64,000 nucleotides of DNA from Epilithonimonas hominis (GCF_003730015.1 NZ_RJTU01000053.1:40823-104822), one strand, 5' to 3'; counted from the stretch's first letter, positions 54,631-63,828 are shown. Notes: generated by a model not told the origin, from the letters alone. Numbers and translations are program-made.

Positions 54631-54918
54631 ATGATTTTAGAAGTTGCAATTCTAAATGTGATCGCAGGAAAGGAAGGTTCTTTTGAGAAGGATTTTAAAA
54701 TTGCAGAACAATACATTTCCACTATAAAAGGTTATATCAAGCATTCTTTGAAAAAGTGTTTGGAGGAAGAGAATAAGTATATTTTATTAGTTGAATGGGA
54801 AACTTTAGAAGCCCATACAATTGGTTTTAGAACTTCTGAACAGTATTTGGAATGGAAAAAATTGTTACATCATTATTATAAGCCTTTTCCTGTTGTGGAA
54901 CATTATGTTAATATCTAG
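54631..54918 (+). CDS. antibiotic biosynthesis monooxygenase (ABM) domain protein
   Basis: A 95-residue single ABM ferredoxin-like domain. The strand MILEVAILNVIAGKEGSFEKDFK, the helix with YISTIKGYIKHSLKKCLEE, and LLVEWETLEAHTIGFRTSEQYLEWKKLLHHYY are typical. Such proteins form dimers; some oxidise quinone-like compounds or haem, many have no known role. It begins 2 bases after the ilvC stop, so it is almost surely part of the ilv transcript. Why it belongs there is unknown. Confidence 0.82.
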   Translation: MILEVAILNVIAGKEGSFEKDFKIAEQYISTIKGYIKHSLKKCLEEENKYILLVEWETLEAHTIGFRTSEQYLEWKKLLHHYYKPFPVVEHYVNI

Positions 54919-54934
54919 TAATTGATTTACAAAA

Positions 54935-56389
54935 ATGATAAAGTCGATTATAGAAATCCAAAATTTAAGTTTTCAATACGGTAGTAATGCTGTATTGGAA
55001 AACTTAGATTGGGAAATATCTTCCGGAGAATGTTGGATGTTAGGCGGATTAAGTGGAAGCGGAAAAACAACTTTAGCCAAAATCATTTCGGGAGAAGTCA
55101 AGAATTTTGAAGGAAAAGTTGAGGTCAATTTTAATGAAAATTCAGAATTGCCAAAGAAAGTTCTGTACGTTTCCAATTGGTTTCAGTTCAGTAATCTGGA
55201 AGGCGACCGTAATTTTTATTATCAGCAACGTTATAATCAACAGGTAAAAAATGATACACTTACTGTTTTTGCAGAACTGAATCATTTCGGGAAAGAGGAA
55301 AATCTGGACTTCAGAATATTAGAATCCTATTTACAACCTTTTGGATTTGAAAATTTTAAAAATCAGCAATTAATAGAATTGTCGAGTGGCGAACACAAGA
55401 AATTACAATTACTGAAAGCACTTTGGATAAAACCTCAGGTTTTGATTATAGACCAACCTTACACAGGTTTGGATGTAAAATCGAGACAGTTTTTGAATCA
55501 GGCTTTTGATGATTTAATAAAGGAAAATGTCACATTGGTTTTAATTAATAATGATGACGAATATCCAGAAAGTGTTCAGTATTTTGTTGAAATAGAAAAT
55601 GGGAAATTAGTTCATCGAAATTCTCCAAAAGAATTTTCCAAGGGCGAAGAAAGAATTCCGAAATCGCTTCCGTTTTTCTTACAAAATAATCAGGAAAATG
55701 AACAGGAGAGTCTCATCAAATTAGAAAATATCAATATTTCTTACGGCGAAAAACAAGTTTTGAAAAATATCGATTGGGAAGTCAATTCCGGTGAACAATG
55801 GCTGTTGCAAGGTCATAATGGCTCTGGAAAATCAACATTATTAAGTTTATTAAATGGCGACCATCCGCAAGCTTATGCCAATGAAATTCATCTTTTTGGA
55901 CAAAAGCGGGGAAGTGGTGAAAGTATTTGGGATATCAAAGAAAAAATTGGGATGATTTCTCCCGAATTACATTGGTATTTTGATATGAATGCGAATGTCG
56001 GACAAACGATTGCTTCTGGTTTTTTTGATTCGATGAGTTTGTATCAGAAACTGAGTTTTGACCAGCAACAACAATTGGAACAGATTCTTTATTTCTTCGA
56101 TTTGAAAGATGATAAAAACAAAAAGTTGAGCACACTTCCTTTAGGAAAACAACGTCTGGCTTTGCTCGCAAGAACATTGATTAAAAAACCAAAACTCCTG
56201 ATTTTGGATGAGCCTTGTCAGGGAATGGATAATGAACAGACGCAATATTTCAATCAGGTAATTGATGATTTGGCCACTCAGGGACAATCGTTGATTTATG
56301 TTGGACATTTTGAATCTCAATTACCAAAAAAACTCAGTCACAAACTCGTTCTGGAAAACGGAACAACAAGAATTAAAGAAATGATTTGA
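54935..56389 (+). CDS. double-domain ABC ATPase (ModF/PhrA-like) with degenerate first site
   Basis: A 484-residue soluble protein with two ABC nucleotide-binding domains and no membrane helix. NBD1: Walker A GLSGSGKTT (38-46), signature LSSGEHKK, Walker B VLIIDQPYTGLD, with Gln in place of the catalytic Glu, and Asn in place of the switch His (LVLINNDD). NBD2: Walker A GHNGSGKST, signature LPLGKQR, Walker B LLILDEPCQGMD, and His present (IYVGHF). So only the second domain keeps the usual catalytic pair. E. coli ModF is the nearest named relative; the function is unclear. It lies 16 bases after the ABM gene. Confidence 0.85.
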   Translation: MIKSIIEIQNLSFQYGSNAVLENLDWEISSGECWMLGGLSGSGKTTLAKIISGEVKNFEGKVEVNFNENSELPKKVLYVSNWFQFSNLEGDRNFYYQQRYNQQVKNDTLTVFAELNHFGKEENLDFRILESYLQPFGFENFKNQQLIELSSGEHKKLQLLKALWIKPQVLIIDQPYTGLDVKSRQFLNQAFDDLIKENVTLVLINNDDEYPESVQYFVEIENGKLVHRNSPKEFSKGEERIPKSLPFFLQNNQENEQESLIKLENINISYGEKQVLKNIDWEVNSGEQWLLQGHNGSGKSTLLSLLNGDHPQAYANEIHLFGQKRGSGESIWDIKEKIGMISPELHWYFDMNANVGQTIASGFFDSMSLYQKLSFDQQQQLEQILYFFDLKDDKNKKLSTLPLGKQRLALLARTLIKKPKLLILDEPCQGMDNEQTQYFNQVIDDLATQGQSLIYVGHFESQLPKKLSHKLVLENGTTRIKEMI

Positions 56390-56391
56390 CC

Positions 56392-56575
56392 ACAAATCGT
56401 AGATTCGACGAAGTCAAAAGGCACAAAAGTTTTTTTAAGCTTTAAAAAGATGTGTTTAAAGTTCACAAAAAGAATGTCGAAAATGATGAACATTTTGTGA
56501 GCTTCTTATTTTCAACTATTTAAACTTTAAGAAAATAATATCTTTTGTGACTTTTGTGGTTTAAAAAATAAAAAT
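56392..56575. repeat. imperfect inverted-repeat intergenic element before ilvA
   Basis: The outer words ACCACAAA and TTTGTGGT, with inner GGCACAAAAG and CTTTTGTGAC, give a nested inverted repeat. It shares GGCACAAAAG and ACTTTAAGAAA with the element at 18.9-19.1 kb. Confidence 0.5.
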
Positions 56576-56580
56576 TATAA

Positions 56581-57849
56581 ATGAAGATGAACGAAACGCT
56601 GATATTTCCAACCTTGGAAGCGGTTAAAGAAGCTCGAAAAAGTATAGAAAATGTCGTGAATTATACGCCTTTGCAATATAATTCCCGATTGTCAGAAAAA
56701 TTTGGTGCCAATATTTTCCTCAAAAGAGAGGATTTACAACCTGTAAGGTCGTACAAATTGCGAGGGGCTTATAATAAAATTAAAACTCTTTTCAACGAAG
56801 GAAAAGTTTCGCAAGGAATTGTTTGTGCAAGTGCGGGAAATCACGCGCAAGGTGTAGCTTTTTCCTGTAAACAACTCCAAATCAAAGGAACGATTTTTAT
56901 GCCTGTGACAACTCCAAAACAAAAATTGGAGCAAGTAGAAATGTTTGGTGGAAACTTTGCCGAAATCAAATTGGTCGGCGATACTTTTGATGCTTCAAAA
57001 AACGCAGCTTTGGAATTTGCAAAAACTTCGGGAGCAGCTTTTATTCATCCTTTTGATGATGTTCAGATTATTGAAGGACAGGCAACTCTGGCATTGGAAA
57101 TTTTAGAACAACAAAAAGAAACTATTGATTTTGTTTTCGTTCCGATTGGCGGTGGTGGTTTGGCATCGGGAATTTCAACAGTTTTTAAAGAATTATCACA
57201 AGAAACTCAATTAATCGGTGTTGAGCCAAAAGGAGCGCCTTCTATGAGGACTTCCATAGATAATAATATTAATACAGAATTGCTTGAAGTTGACGGCTTT
57301 GTTGACGGTGCGGCAGTGAAAAGAGTAGGAGATTTGACTTTTGAGATTTGCAGAAAGTCACTTTCAGATTGTATTCCTGTGGATGAAGGGAAAATTTGTG
57401 AAACAATTCTTCAGTTATATAACAAGGATGCAATTGTTTTGGAACCAGCCGGAGCTTTGTCTATTTCATCTTTGGAACAATATCGAAATCAAATAAAAGG
57501 TAAAAACGTAGTTTGTATCGTAAGTGGAAGCAACAACGACATTACAAGAATGGAGGAGATCAAAGAAAGAGCTTTACTTTACAATGGTTTGAAACATTAT
57601 TTTATGGTCAAATTTCCGCAGCGTCCTGGTTCTTTGAAAGATTTTGTTCTGAATGTTTTAGGAGAAAACGACGACATTACTCATTTCGAATATACCAAGA
57701 AAAACTCACGAGAAACGGCTTTGGCAATCGTCGGAATCGAGCTTTCTAATATCTCTGATTTCCATGGTTTGAAACAAAGAATGCAAAACCTCGGTTATTT
57801 TGAATCTTATTTGAATGATAACCCGGATGTTTTGAGTATGCTTGTTTGA
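56581..57849 (+). CDS. ilvA: threonine dehydratase (biosynthetic)
   Basis: Converts threonine to 2-oxobutyrate, the committed step to isoleucine. Fold-type II PLP enzyme with K59 in the PLP motif SYKLRGAYNK, SAGNHAQGVA, and the glycine loop PIGGGGLASG. A single ACT-like regulatory domain (about residues 335-420, YFMVKFPQRPGSLKDFVLNVLG) gives feedback control, shorter than the double domain of E. coli IlvA. A MKMNE start (ATG 56581 or 56587) is possible. Last gene of the ilv cluster, followed by a terminator. Confidence 0.96.
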   Translation: MKMNETLIFPTLEAVKEARKSIENVVNYTPLQYNSRLSEKFGANIFLKREDLQPVRSYKLRGAYNKIKTLFNEGKVSQGIVCASAGNHAQGVAFSCKQLQIKGTIFMPVTTPKQKLEQVEMFGGNFAEIKLVGDTFDASKNAALEFAKTSGAAFIHPFDDVQIIEGQATLALEILEQQKETIDFVFVPIGGGGLASGISTVFKELSQETQLIGVEPKGAPSMRTSIDNNINTELLEVDGFVDGAAVKRVGDLTFEICRKSLSDCIPVDEGKICETILQLYNKDAIVLEPAGALSISSLEQYRNQIKGKNVVCIVSGSNNDITRMEEIKERALLYNGLKHYFMVKFPQRPGSLKDFVLNVLGENDDITHFEYTKKNSRETALAIVGIELSNISDFHGLKQRMQNLGYFESYLNDNPDVLSMLV

Positions 57850-57933
57850 TTTTAACGAAGTTAAAATCTTCGCGCCTTAAAAGCATAGAGGTGATTTGGT
57901 AAAATCTTTTTGCCTTTGTGTTAAGATACTTCT

Positions 57934-57959
57934 AACTCCGACAATCGTCGGAGTTTTTC
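57934..57959 (+). terminator. intrinsic terminator after ilvA
   Basis: A 9-bp perfect stem (AACTCCGAC / GTCGGAGTT) with loop AATC and a T-run. It likely ends the ilv transcript. Confidence 0.88.
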
Positions 57960-58050
57960 ATTCTTACCGTACATCAATGCATAAGGATTTGTAATAGAAG
58001 ATATTTGTAAACATAAAAACAAATCAATTATCATTTATAAATCATCAGTT

Positions 58051-58767
58051 ATGAAAACAGTATATCACAGCGCAGAAAGCAGAGGTTACGCTAACCACGG
58101 TTGGCTGAAAAGTCATCATAGTTTTAGCTTTGCCAATTATCACAATTCGGAAAGAAATCATTTCGGAGTTTTGAGAGTTTTGAATGACGATTACGTAGAA
58201 GGCGGAATGGGATTCGGGAGACATCCACACCGCGATATGGAAATTATTTCAATTCCTTTGGAAGGTGATTTGCGTCACGGCGATAATATGGGCAATTCCG
58301 GAATTATCAAAAGAGGAGATATTCAAGTAATGTCAGCCGGAACCGGAATAATGCACAGCGAAGAAAATGCAACGCAACAACCTGTGAAATTCTTGCAAAT
58401 CTGGATTATCCCAAACAAAACTGATGTAACTCCAAGATATGATCAAATAAACATCGAGGAAAAATCAGTTCAGAATGATTTTCAGCAAATTCTTTCGCCA
58501 GATGCAGATGATGCTGGCGTTTGGATTCATCAGGATGCTTGGTTTAACTTGGCAAAATTCGACAAAGGTTTTTCCAAAGAATATAAAATCAACAAATCTG
58601 GAAACGGTGTTTACGTTTTCGTGATCAAAGGAAAAGCAAAAGTTAGTGAACAAATTCTGGATGAAAGAGATGGTTTAGGGATTTGGGATACAAACAGTTT
58701 TACTTTAGAAGCTCAGGAAAGCTCAGAAATATTATTGATGGAAGTCCCAATGGAATTGCCAAGATAA
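58051..58767 (+). CDS. pirin family protein
   Basis: Bicupin iron protein of 238 residues. The metal-binding pattern of pirins is complete: FGRHPHRDMEIISIPLEG (His-x-His) and GTGIMHSEEN (His and Glu) in the first cupin. The family includes quercetinases and redox-linked regulators; the substrate cannot be told. The opening YHSAESRGYANHGWLKSHHSFSFANY is typical. Monocistronic. Confidence 0.92.
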   Translation: MKTVYHSAESRGYANHGWLKSHHSFSFANYHNSERNHFGVLRVLNDDYVEGGMGFGRHPHRDMEIISIPLEGDLRHGDNMGNSGIIKRGDIQVMSAGTGIMHSEENATQQPVKFLQIWIIPNKTDVTPRYDQINIEEKSVQNDFQQILSPDADDAGVWIHQDAWFNLAKFDKGFSKEYKINKSGNGVYVFVIKGKAKVSEQILDERDGLGIWDTNSFTLEAQESSEILLMEVPMELPR

Positions 58768-58913
58768 TCTAAACTTTCCAGAAGAAATAACTTGAATAGG
58801 AATTGGAAATTCACCGTTTATTGTTTTGTGTATTTTATAGATTTTCAAATATTTTAATAGATTTTTAAGAAAAATACCATTCTAACAGTATAACATTTGT
58901 CCTCAAAAAATCT

Positions 58914-58921
58914 TAAATTTG
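58914..58921 (+). promoter_or_regulatory. -7 promoter box (TAAATTTG) of purD
   Basis: Exact TAnnTTTG match, 29 bases before the ATG. A TTTG 14 bases upstream is closer than the usual -33 spacing. Confidence 0.5.
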
Positions 58922-58950
58922 GCACTTTAAAAAGTTAAACTGAAAACATA

Positions 58951-60189
58951 ATGAGATTACTTATTGTAGGAAATGGTGGGCGTGCTTCGGCTCTGGCGCT
59001 TAAGCTGAGTGAGGACAGCAGAATTACAAAAATGTTTTTTGCTCCCGGCAACGCCACTACCGAAAAACTAGGAGAAAATATCAACGAGACGGATATCATC
59101 GTACTTAGAGATTTTGCAATCAAGAACAAAGTAGATTTGACGATTGTTGGTCCAGAAAAACCTCTTGTAGAAGGAATCGTAGATGAGTTCAAAAAAGTTG
59201 ACCTCAAGGTTTTTGGTCCTGCAAAAAAAGCGGCTTCATTAGAAGGAAGTAAAGCATTTTCTAAGAAGTTTATGAAAACTTACGGAATCAAAACAGCGGA
59301 GTCTGTAACCTTTGATTCTTACGCAGATGCTAAAGAATATCTTCAAAATAAAACATTCCCAATTGTTATCAAAGCAAGCGGTCTGGCTGGTGGAAAAGGT
59401 GTTGTGATTGCAGAAGATTTGGAAGAAGCAGAAGGAACGATTCACGATTTTATGATTAAAAGAATTTTCGGCGATGCTGGGATTCAGGTGATAATAGAAG
59501 AATTTTTACAAGGTTTCGAAGCTTCAATTATTGGAGTTTCCAACGGAGATAAGATTTTCCCTTTCGTTCCTGCAAAAGATTATAAAAAAGTAGGAAACGG
59601 TGACAAAGGTCCAAACACTGGCGGAATGGGTTCTGCGGCGCCAAGTCCGGAATTCAAAGACGAGCATTTCCAAGATTTCGTTAATAATATTATGAATCCA
59701 ACAGTTCAAGGTCTTAAAACAGAAGGTCTTAGTTTCAAAGGGTTTATTTTCTTCGGATTAATGGTGACTGAAAAAGGCGCTTATCTGTTGGAATACAATA
59801 TGAGATTAGGCGACCCAGAAACTCAGGTTCTTTTACCTCTTTTGGAGAACAATTTGGTAGATGTTATCGAGGATTGTCTTCAAGGAAAAGAATTGGAACT
59901 GAAATTCAAAAATCAAAAAGCAGTTTGTTTGGTGGTTTGTTCTGGCGGCTATCCTCAGAATCACGAGACTGGATACGAAATAACCGGCGCAGAAAAAGTA
60001 AAAAACAGCCAATTGCTATATGCCGGCGCAGATTACAGAGGAAACAGAATTGTATCTACAGGCGGACGAGTTCTGAACCTTGTAGCACTTGGAGACACCT
60101 TTGAAGAGGCACGTAAAAAAGTTTATGAAGACGCAGTTCCTGTAGATTTCGACTACGGATTTTACCGAGAAGATATTGCGAAATTCTAA
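58951..60189 (+). CDS. purD: phosphoribosylamine-glycine ligase
   Basis: ATP-grasp enzyme for the second step of purine synthesis (phosphoribosylamine + glycine to GAR). The 412 residues show the N domain (LLIVGNGGRASALALKL), PEKPLVEGI, the ATP-grasp core KASGLAGGKGVVIAEDLEEA, the signature NTGGMGSAAPSPEF, and the metal site MRLGDPETQVLLPLL. All family motifs are present. It sits near guaA, another purine gene, but a terminator separates them. Confidence 0.97.
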   Translation: MRLLIVGNGGRASALALKLSEDSRITKMFFAPGNATTEKLGENINETDIIVLRDFAIKNKVDLTIVGPEKPLVEGIVDEFKKVDLKVFGPAKKAASLEGSKAFSKKFMKTYGIKTAESVTFDSYADAKEYLQNKTFPIVIKASGLAGGKGVVIAEDLEEAEGTIHDFMIKRIFGDAGIQVIIEEFLQGFEASIIGVSNGDKIFPFVPAKDYKKVGNGDKGPNTGGMGSAAPSPEFKDEHFQDFVNNIMNPTVQGLKTEGLSFKGFIFFGLMVTEKGAYLLEYNMRLGDPETQVLLPLLENNLVDVIEDCLQGKELELKFKNQKAVCLVVCSGGYPQNHETGYEITGAEKVKNSQLLYAGADYRGNRIVSTGGRVLNLVALGDTFEEARKKVYEDAVPVDFDYGFYREDIAKF

Positions 60190-60196
60190 AATATAT

Positions 60197-60230
60197 AGAG
60201 ATGTTGGGCGACCAATGTCTCTTTGTTTTT
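60197..60230 (+). terminator. intrinsic terminator after purD
   Basis: An 11-bp stem (AGAGATGTTGG / CCAATGTCTCT, two G-U pairs) has loop GCGA and is followed by TTGTTTTTT. Confidence 0.8.
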
Positions 60231-60232
60231 TA

Positions 60233-60354
60233 AGAAGCTTCATCCCGCTTTCCACTATATCTTTTTTGTCATTGCGAACGAAGTGAAGCAATCCGTAGAA
60301 CCATTCAGCAATCGCAATAAAAAAAAAGGATGCCGTTACAATCGGGGCTATGGG
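60233..60354 (+). repeat. interspersed repeat, copy B, with an inserted segment
   Basis: Begins AGAAGCTTCATCCCGC and ends AATCGGGGCTATGGG, as in copies A and C. The central hairpin is enlarged by about 50 bases that include CATTGCGAACGAAGTGAAG, itself like a known class of flavobacterial intergenic repeat. Confidence 0.7.
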
Positions 60355-60435
60355 TTACAACAACAATTGAATATTTATCAATTCATAGAAGATTTACAAA
60401 TATTAAAAATTTTAAAATTACCATCAAAACACAAG

Positions 60436-60488
60436 TTTGTCATTCCGTAGGAATCTCAGCATAGTTTAGATTCCTACGGAATGACAAA
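60436..60488. repeat. 21-bp perfect inverted repeat upstream of guaA
   Basis: Arms contain GTCATTCCGTAGGAATCT and its exact complement, with an 11-base loop. It ends 29 bases before guaA, so the guaA mRNA leader may carry a strong hairpin. No T-run follows, so it is not a typical terminator. No purine riboswitch is recognised. Confidence 0.75.
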
Positions 60489-60517
60489 AGTGAAAATAAA
60501 AAATATTACAACATTAT

Positions 60518-62047
60518 ATGCAAAACGGAATTATCATTTTAGACTTCGGTTCACAGTACAACCAATTAATTGGAAGAAGAATCCGTGAAATGGAAGTCTA
60601 TTCGGAAATAGTACCATTCAACACACCATTATCAGAAATTCTTGAAAAAAAACCAAGAGGAATCATTCTTTCCGGAGGTCCAAGTTCTGTGAACGCAGAA
60701 AACGCACACCTTGTAGAAAAAGAATTGTATGAGCAAGGAATTCCGGTTTTAGGAATCTGCTACGGAATGCAATTAACTGCACATCTTTTAGGCGGAAAAG
60801 TGGCTAAAGGCGAAAAAGGAGAGTATGGAAAAGCACACCTCGAAATCGTTAAAGAAAATGAATTACTTAAAGGAGTTTATCAGAATTCTGTCGTTTGGAT
60901 GAGTCATTTCGATGAGGTTGCAGAGTTGCCACAAGGTTTTGAACTCAATGCAAAATCCGGTGTTATCGCTTCGATTTCTAATCCTGAAAAAAAGATTTAT
61001 GCAGTACAGTTTCATCCGGAAGTTTCGCATTCCGAAGAAGGTGGCAAAATGATTGAGAACTTCGTTTTCGGAATTTGTAAAGCAGATAAAAATTGGAAAC
61101 TGACTAATTATATCGAGAAAACCGTTGCAGAAATCAAAGAAAAAGTGGGTGACCAAAAAGTGATTCTTGGTTTATCTGGCGGTGTAGATTCTTCTGTTGC
61201 TGCGGTTTTGATTCACAAAGCAATCGGTGACCAACTGAATTGTATCTTCGTTGATACAGGACTTTTGAGAAAAGACGAAGGTAAAAAAGTCATGGAAAAT
61301 TACGGAAAGCACTTCGATATGAACATCAAAATGGTAGATGCTTCCGAAAGATTTCTTTCAAAATTAGCCGGAATCGGTGACCCTGAAGAAAAACGTAAAA
61401 TCATTGGTAACGAGTTTGTTCACGTTTTCGATGAAGAATCAAAACAAATCGAAGGAGCGAAATTCTTGGCACAAGGCACAATCTATCCAGATGTCATCGA
61501 ATCTCAATCTGTGAAAGGCCCTTCTGCAGTTATCAAATCCCATCACAATGTAGGCGGACTTCCTGAAGAAATGGAATTCCAATTGTTGGAACCATTGAGA
61601 GAATTGTTCAAAGATGAGGTGAGAAAAGTAGGAGAGGAATTGGGTATCCCGCACGAATTGGTGTACAGACATCCGTTCCCAGGTCCAGGTTTAGGCATCC
61701 GGGTTTTGGGCGAAGTGGATGCAGAGAAAGTTAGAATCCTGCAGGAAGCCGACGATATCTTCATCGAAGAATTATATAAAAACGATTTGTATGAGAAAGT
61801 ATCTCAAGCATTCGTAGTTCTTCTCCCAGTAAAATCTGTAGGTGTGATGGGTGACGAAAGAACTTATGAATACACAGCAGTTGTACGTTCAGCCAATACG
61901 ATTGATTTTATGACGGCCACTTGGAGCCGACTTCCGTATGAATTTTTGGACACCGTTTCCAGTAGGATTATTAATGAAGTGAGAGGAATCAATAGAGTGG
62001 CTTATGATATCAGTTCAAAACCGCCTGCAACGATTGAATGGGAGTAA
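60518..62047 (+). CDS. guaA: GMP synthase (glutamine-hydrolysing)
   Basis: Converts XMP to GMP using glutamine and ATP. The N-terminal class I amidotransferase has the triad C81 (GICYGMQ), H166 and E168 (VQFHPEVSHSE). The ATP-pyrophosphatase domain has the P-loop LGLSGGVDSSVAA (about residues 217-229). The C-terminal dimerisation domain includes RHPFPGPGLGIRVLGE and ends in KPPATIEWE, the usual GuaA end. Length 509, full. Convergent with the aminopeptidase gene. Confidence 0.98.
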   Translation: MQNGIIILDFGSQYNQLIGRRIREMEVYSEIVPFNTPLSEILEKKPRGIILSGGPSSVNAENAHLVEKELYEQGIPVLGICYGMQLTAHLLGGKVAKGEKGEYGKAHLEIVKENELLKGVYQNSVVWMSHFDEVAELPQGFELNAKSGVIASISNPEKKIYAVQFHPEVSHSEEGGKMIENFVFGICKADKNWKLTNYIEKTVAEIKEKVGDQKVILGLSGGVDSSVAAVLIHKAIGDQLNCIFVDTGLLRKDEGKKVMENYGKHFDMNIKMVDASERFLSKLAGIGDPEEKRKIIGNEFVHVFDEESKQIEGAKFLAQGTIYPDVIESQSVKGPSAVIKSHHNVGGLPEEMEFQLLEPLRELFKDEVRKVGEELGIPHELVYRHPFPGPGLGIRVLGEVDAEKVRILQEADDIFIEELYKNDLYEKVSQAFVVLLPVKSVGVMGDERTYEYTAVVRSANTIDFMTATWSRLPYEFLDTVSSRIINEVRGINRVAYDISSKPPATIEWE

Positions 62048-62080
62048 TTTATAATTGATAAATTATAATCTATAAATCAT

Positions 62081-62107
62081 AAAACCTCCGGAATTTTCGG
62101 AGGTTTT
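62081..62107. terminator. bidirectional terminator between guaA and M1 aminopeptidase gene
   Basis: A 10-bp perfect stem (AAAACCTCCG / CGGAGGTTTT) with a 7-base loop and T-runs on both strands. Confidence 0.88.
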
Positions 62108-62113
62108 TGGTTT

Positions 62114-63745
62114 TTATGGGTTGATTTTCTTCGTAAAAATATAATAATTAGGATCTACTTTCAACTCATCAGAAGACTTAAGTGTTGCTGTTTGCCACTC
62201 TTCCGTTGGCTTCAATTCCTGTCCATCAGCCAGTCTGATTGGAAGTTTCAGATTCGGAACTACATTTGTCCACTTGTAAGTTAGTTGATTTCCATTCTGT
62301 TTATATTCCAAAGTTGGGATTTTGATGGTCGTAAGATATTGGTCGAAAATTGATTTCAAATCAATGCCTGATTTTTCAGAAAAATAATTCTGAATTTGTG
62401 ATGCGGTTACAGTCTGATGATAAAAATCCTTATTCAAACCTCTCAGAATCTGACGGAATTTCTCATCATTATTAATCACCTGACGAATCGTATGAATCAT
62501 ATTCGCACCTTTTGGATACATATCGCCGCTGCCTTCATTTCGGATTCCGTATGTTCCGATGATTGGTTTATCGTTTTGGATATTGCCTCTTAAACCTTGC
62601 AGATATTTGTTACCATCGGCTTTCCCAAAAACATAGTCCACAAACAAGGTTTCGGAATAAGTGGTGAAACTCTCGTGAATCCACATATCGGCTTGGTCTT
62701 TTGCTGTGATGTTGTTCGCAAACCATTCGTGTCCCGTTTCGTGGATGATGATGTAATCCCATTTCAGACCAATTCCTGTTCCGGAAAGGTCTCTTCCGAG
62801 ATAGCCATTTTGATATTTGTTTCCGTAAGCAACATTGCTTTGGTGTTCCATCCCAAGATGTGGTGATTCTACCAATTTGTAAGAATCTTCGTAAAAAGGA
62901 TATGGTCCAAACCAATGTTCAAAAGCTTTCATCATTGGTTTTACTTGCTCAAATTGCTTTTTAGCTTTGTCAAGATTATAATCCAAAACCCAATAGTCCA
63001 GATCCAATTTTCCTTTTTCGCCGTCAAAAGTATCTTTAAAATTCACATATTTCCCAATCGATGGGATGATGGAATAATCGTTGATCGGACTTTTTACTTC
63101 CCAAAGCCAAGACTTTTTATCACCCAGATTTTCTTCTTTGATTAATTTTCCGTTGCCTACACCCACCAGATCTTTTGGCGTGATGATTTTGAAAGTAATT
63201 CCGTTATCTGGCTCATCACTCCAAATATCTTTTACAGGAAGCCAAATGCTCGCGCCAATTCCTTCGTCAGCCGCAGTCATCCACGGATTTCCGTTTTTGT
63301 CTTGTGTAAACATCCAACCACCATCCCAAGGGGCGTGTTTTGCAATCACAGGATTTCCGGAATAATCAATAGCAATCGTATATTTTTCTCCTTTTTTTAA
63401 TTTCTTTTTTGTAGTTAAGAAAATGAAATCTCCGTCAATTTTTTTCTCGGCAATTGGAAAACTTGCTGTGATTTTATCTGCTTTCATCGGACTTTGAAGG
63501 TCGATTTGAAAAACCGGATTCACAACATCTTTCTCAATCGTCAAACTGATTTTATTACTTCCCTTGATACTTTTTGCTTCAAAATTTGGCTCCAGAACAA
63601 TATCATATTTCTTGACATCCCAAAAGTTCCTGAATTCTGTATTAGAACCCTTTAAAGTATCTATTTTTGTAGGTTTTGCTTCCTCAAAAAACTGAGCTTG
63701 TGAAACTCCCGATATTAATATGGCGAGAAGTAATAATTTATTCAT
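62114..63745 (-). CDS. secreted M1-family metallopeptidase
   Basis: Zinc aminopeptidase-like enzyme of 543 residues with signal peptide MNKLLLLAILISGVSQAQ. The N-terminal beta saddle (about 35-230) precedes the catalytic domain. The zinc motif is HETGHEWFANN, with the third ligand Glu in MWIHESFTTYSE (HExxH-x18-E). The exopeptidase GAMEN-type motif is replaced by SPHLGMEHQSN, which keeps a GMEH core. Compared with full-length M1 enzymes (about 850 residues) the C-terminal domain is absent, as in many Bacteroidetes short M1 proteins. It probably works in the periplasm. Confidence 0.93.
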   Translation of the reverse strand: MNKLLLLAILISGVSQAQFFEEAKPTKIDTLKGSNTEFRNFWDVKKYDIVLEPNFEAKSIKGSNKISLTIEKDVVNPVFQIDLQSPMKADKITASFPIAEKKIDGDFIFLTTKKKLKKGEKYTIAIDYSGNPVIAKHAPWDGGWMFTQDKNGNPWMTAADEGIGASIWLPVKDIWSDEPDNGITFKIITPKDLVGVGNGKLIKEENLGDKKSWLWEVKSPINDYSIIPSIGKYVNFKDTFDGEKGKLDLDYWVLDYNLDKAKKQFEQVKPMMKAFEHWFGPYPFYEDSYKLVESPHLGMEHQSNVAYGNKYQNGYLGRDLSGTGIGLKWDYIIIHETGHEWFANNITAKDQADMWIHESFTTYSETLFVDYVFGKADGNKYLQGLRGNIQNDKPIIGTYGIRNEGSGDMYPKGANMIHTIRQVINNDEKFRQILRGLNKDFYHQTVTASQIQNYFSEKSGIDLKSIFDQYLTTIKIPTLEYKQNGNQLTYKWTNVVPNLKLPIRLADGQELKPTEEWQTATLKSSDELKVDPNYYIFTKKINP

Positions 63746-63792
63746 TTTTAATTTTTCTTTATAATTAGTTCCACTTATGAAATGAAACGTTA

Positions 63793-63800
63793 CAAAATTA
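63793..63800 (-). promoter_or_regulatory. -7 promoter box (TAATTTTG) of aminopeptidase gene
   Basis: Exact TAnnTTTG match on the minus strand, 47 bases upstream of the start codon. No clear -33 element. Confidence 0.45.
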
Positions 63801-63828
63801 AATAAAAGTATATCATAAAACCATTATT

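Noticed and set aside
60190..60517. Purine riboswitch before guaA
   Set aside because: The leader holds an interspersed repeat and a simple hairpin; no three-way junction with purine-aptamer loops was seen.
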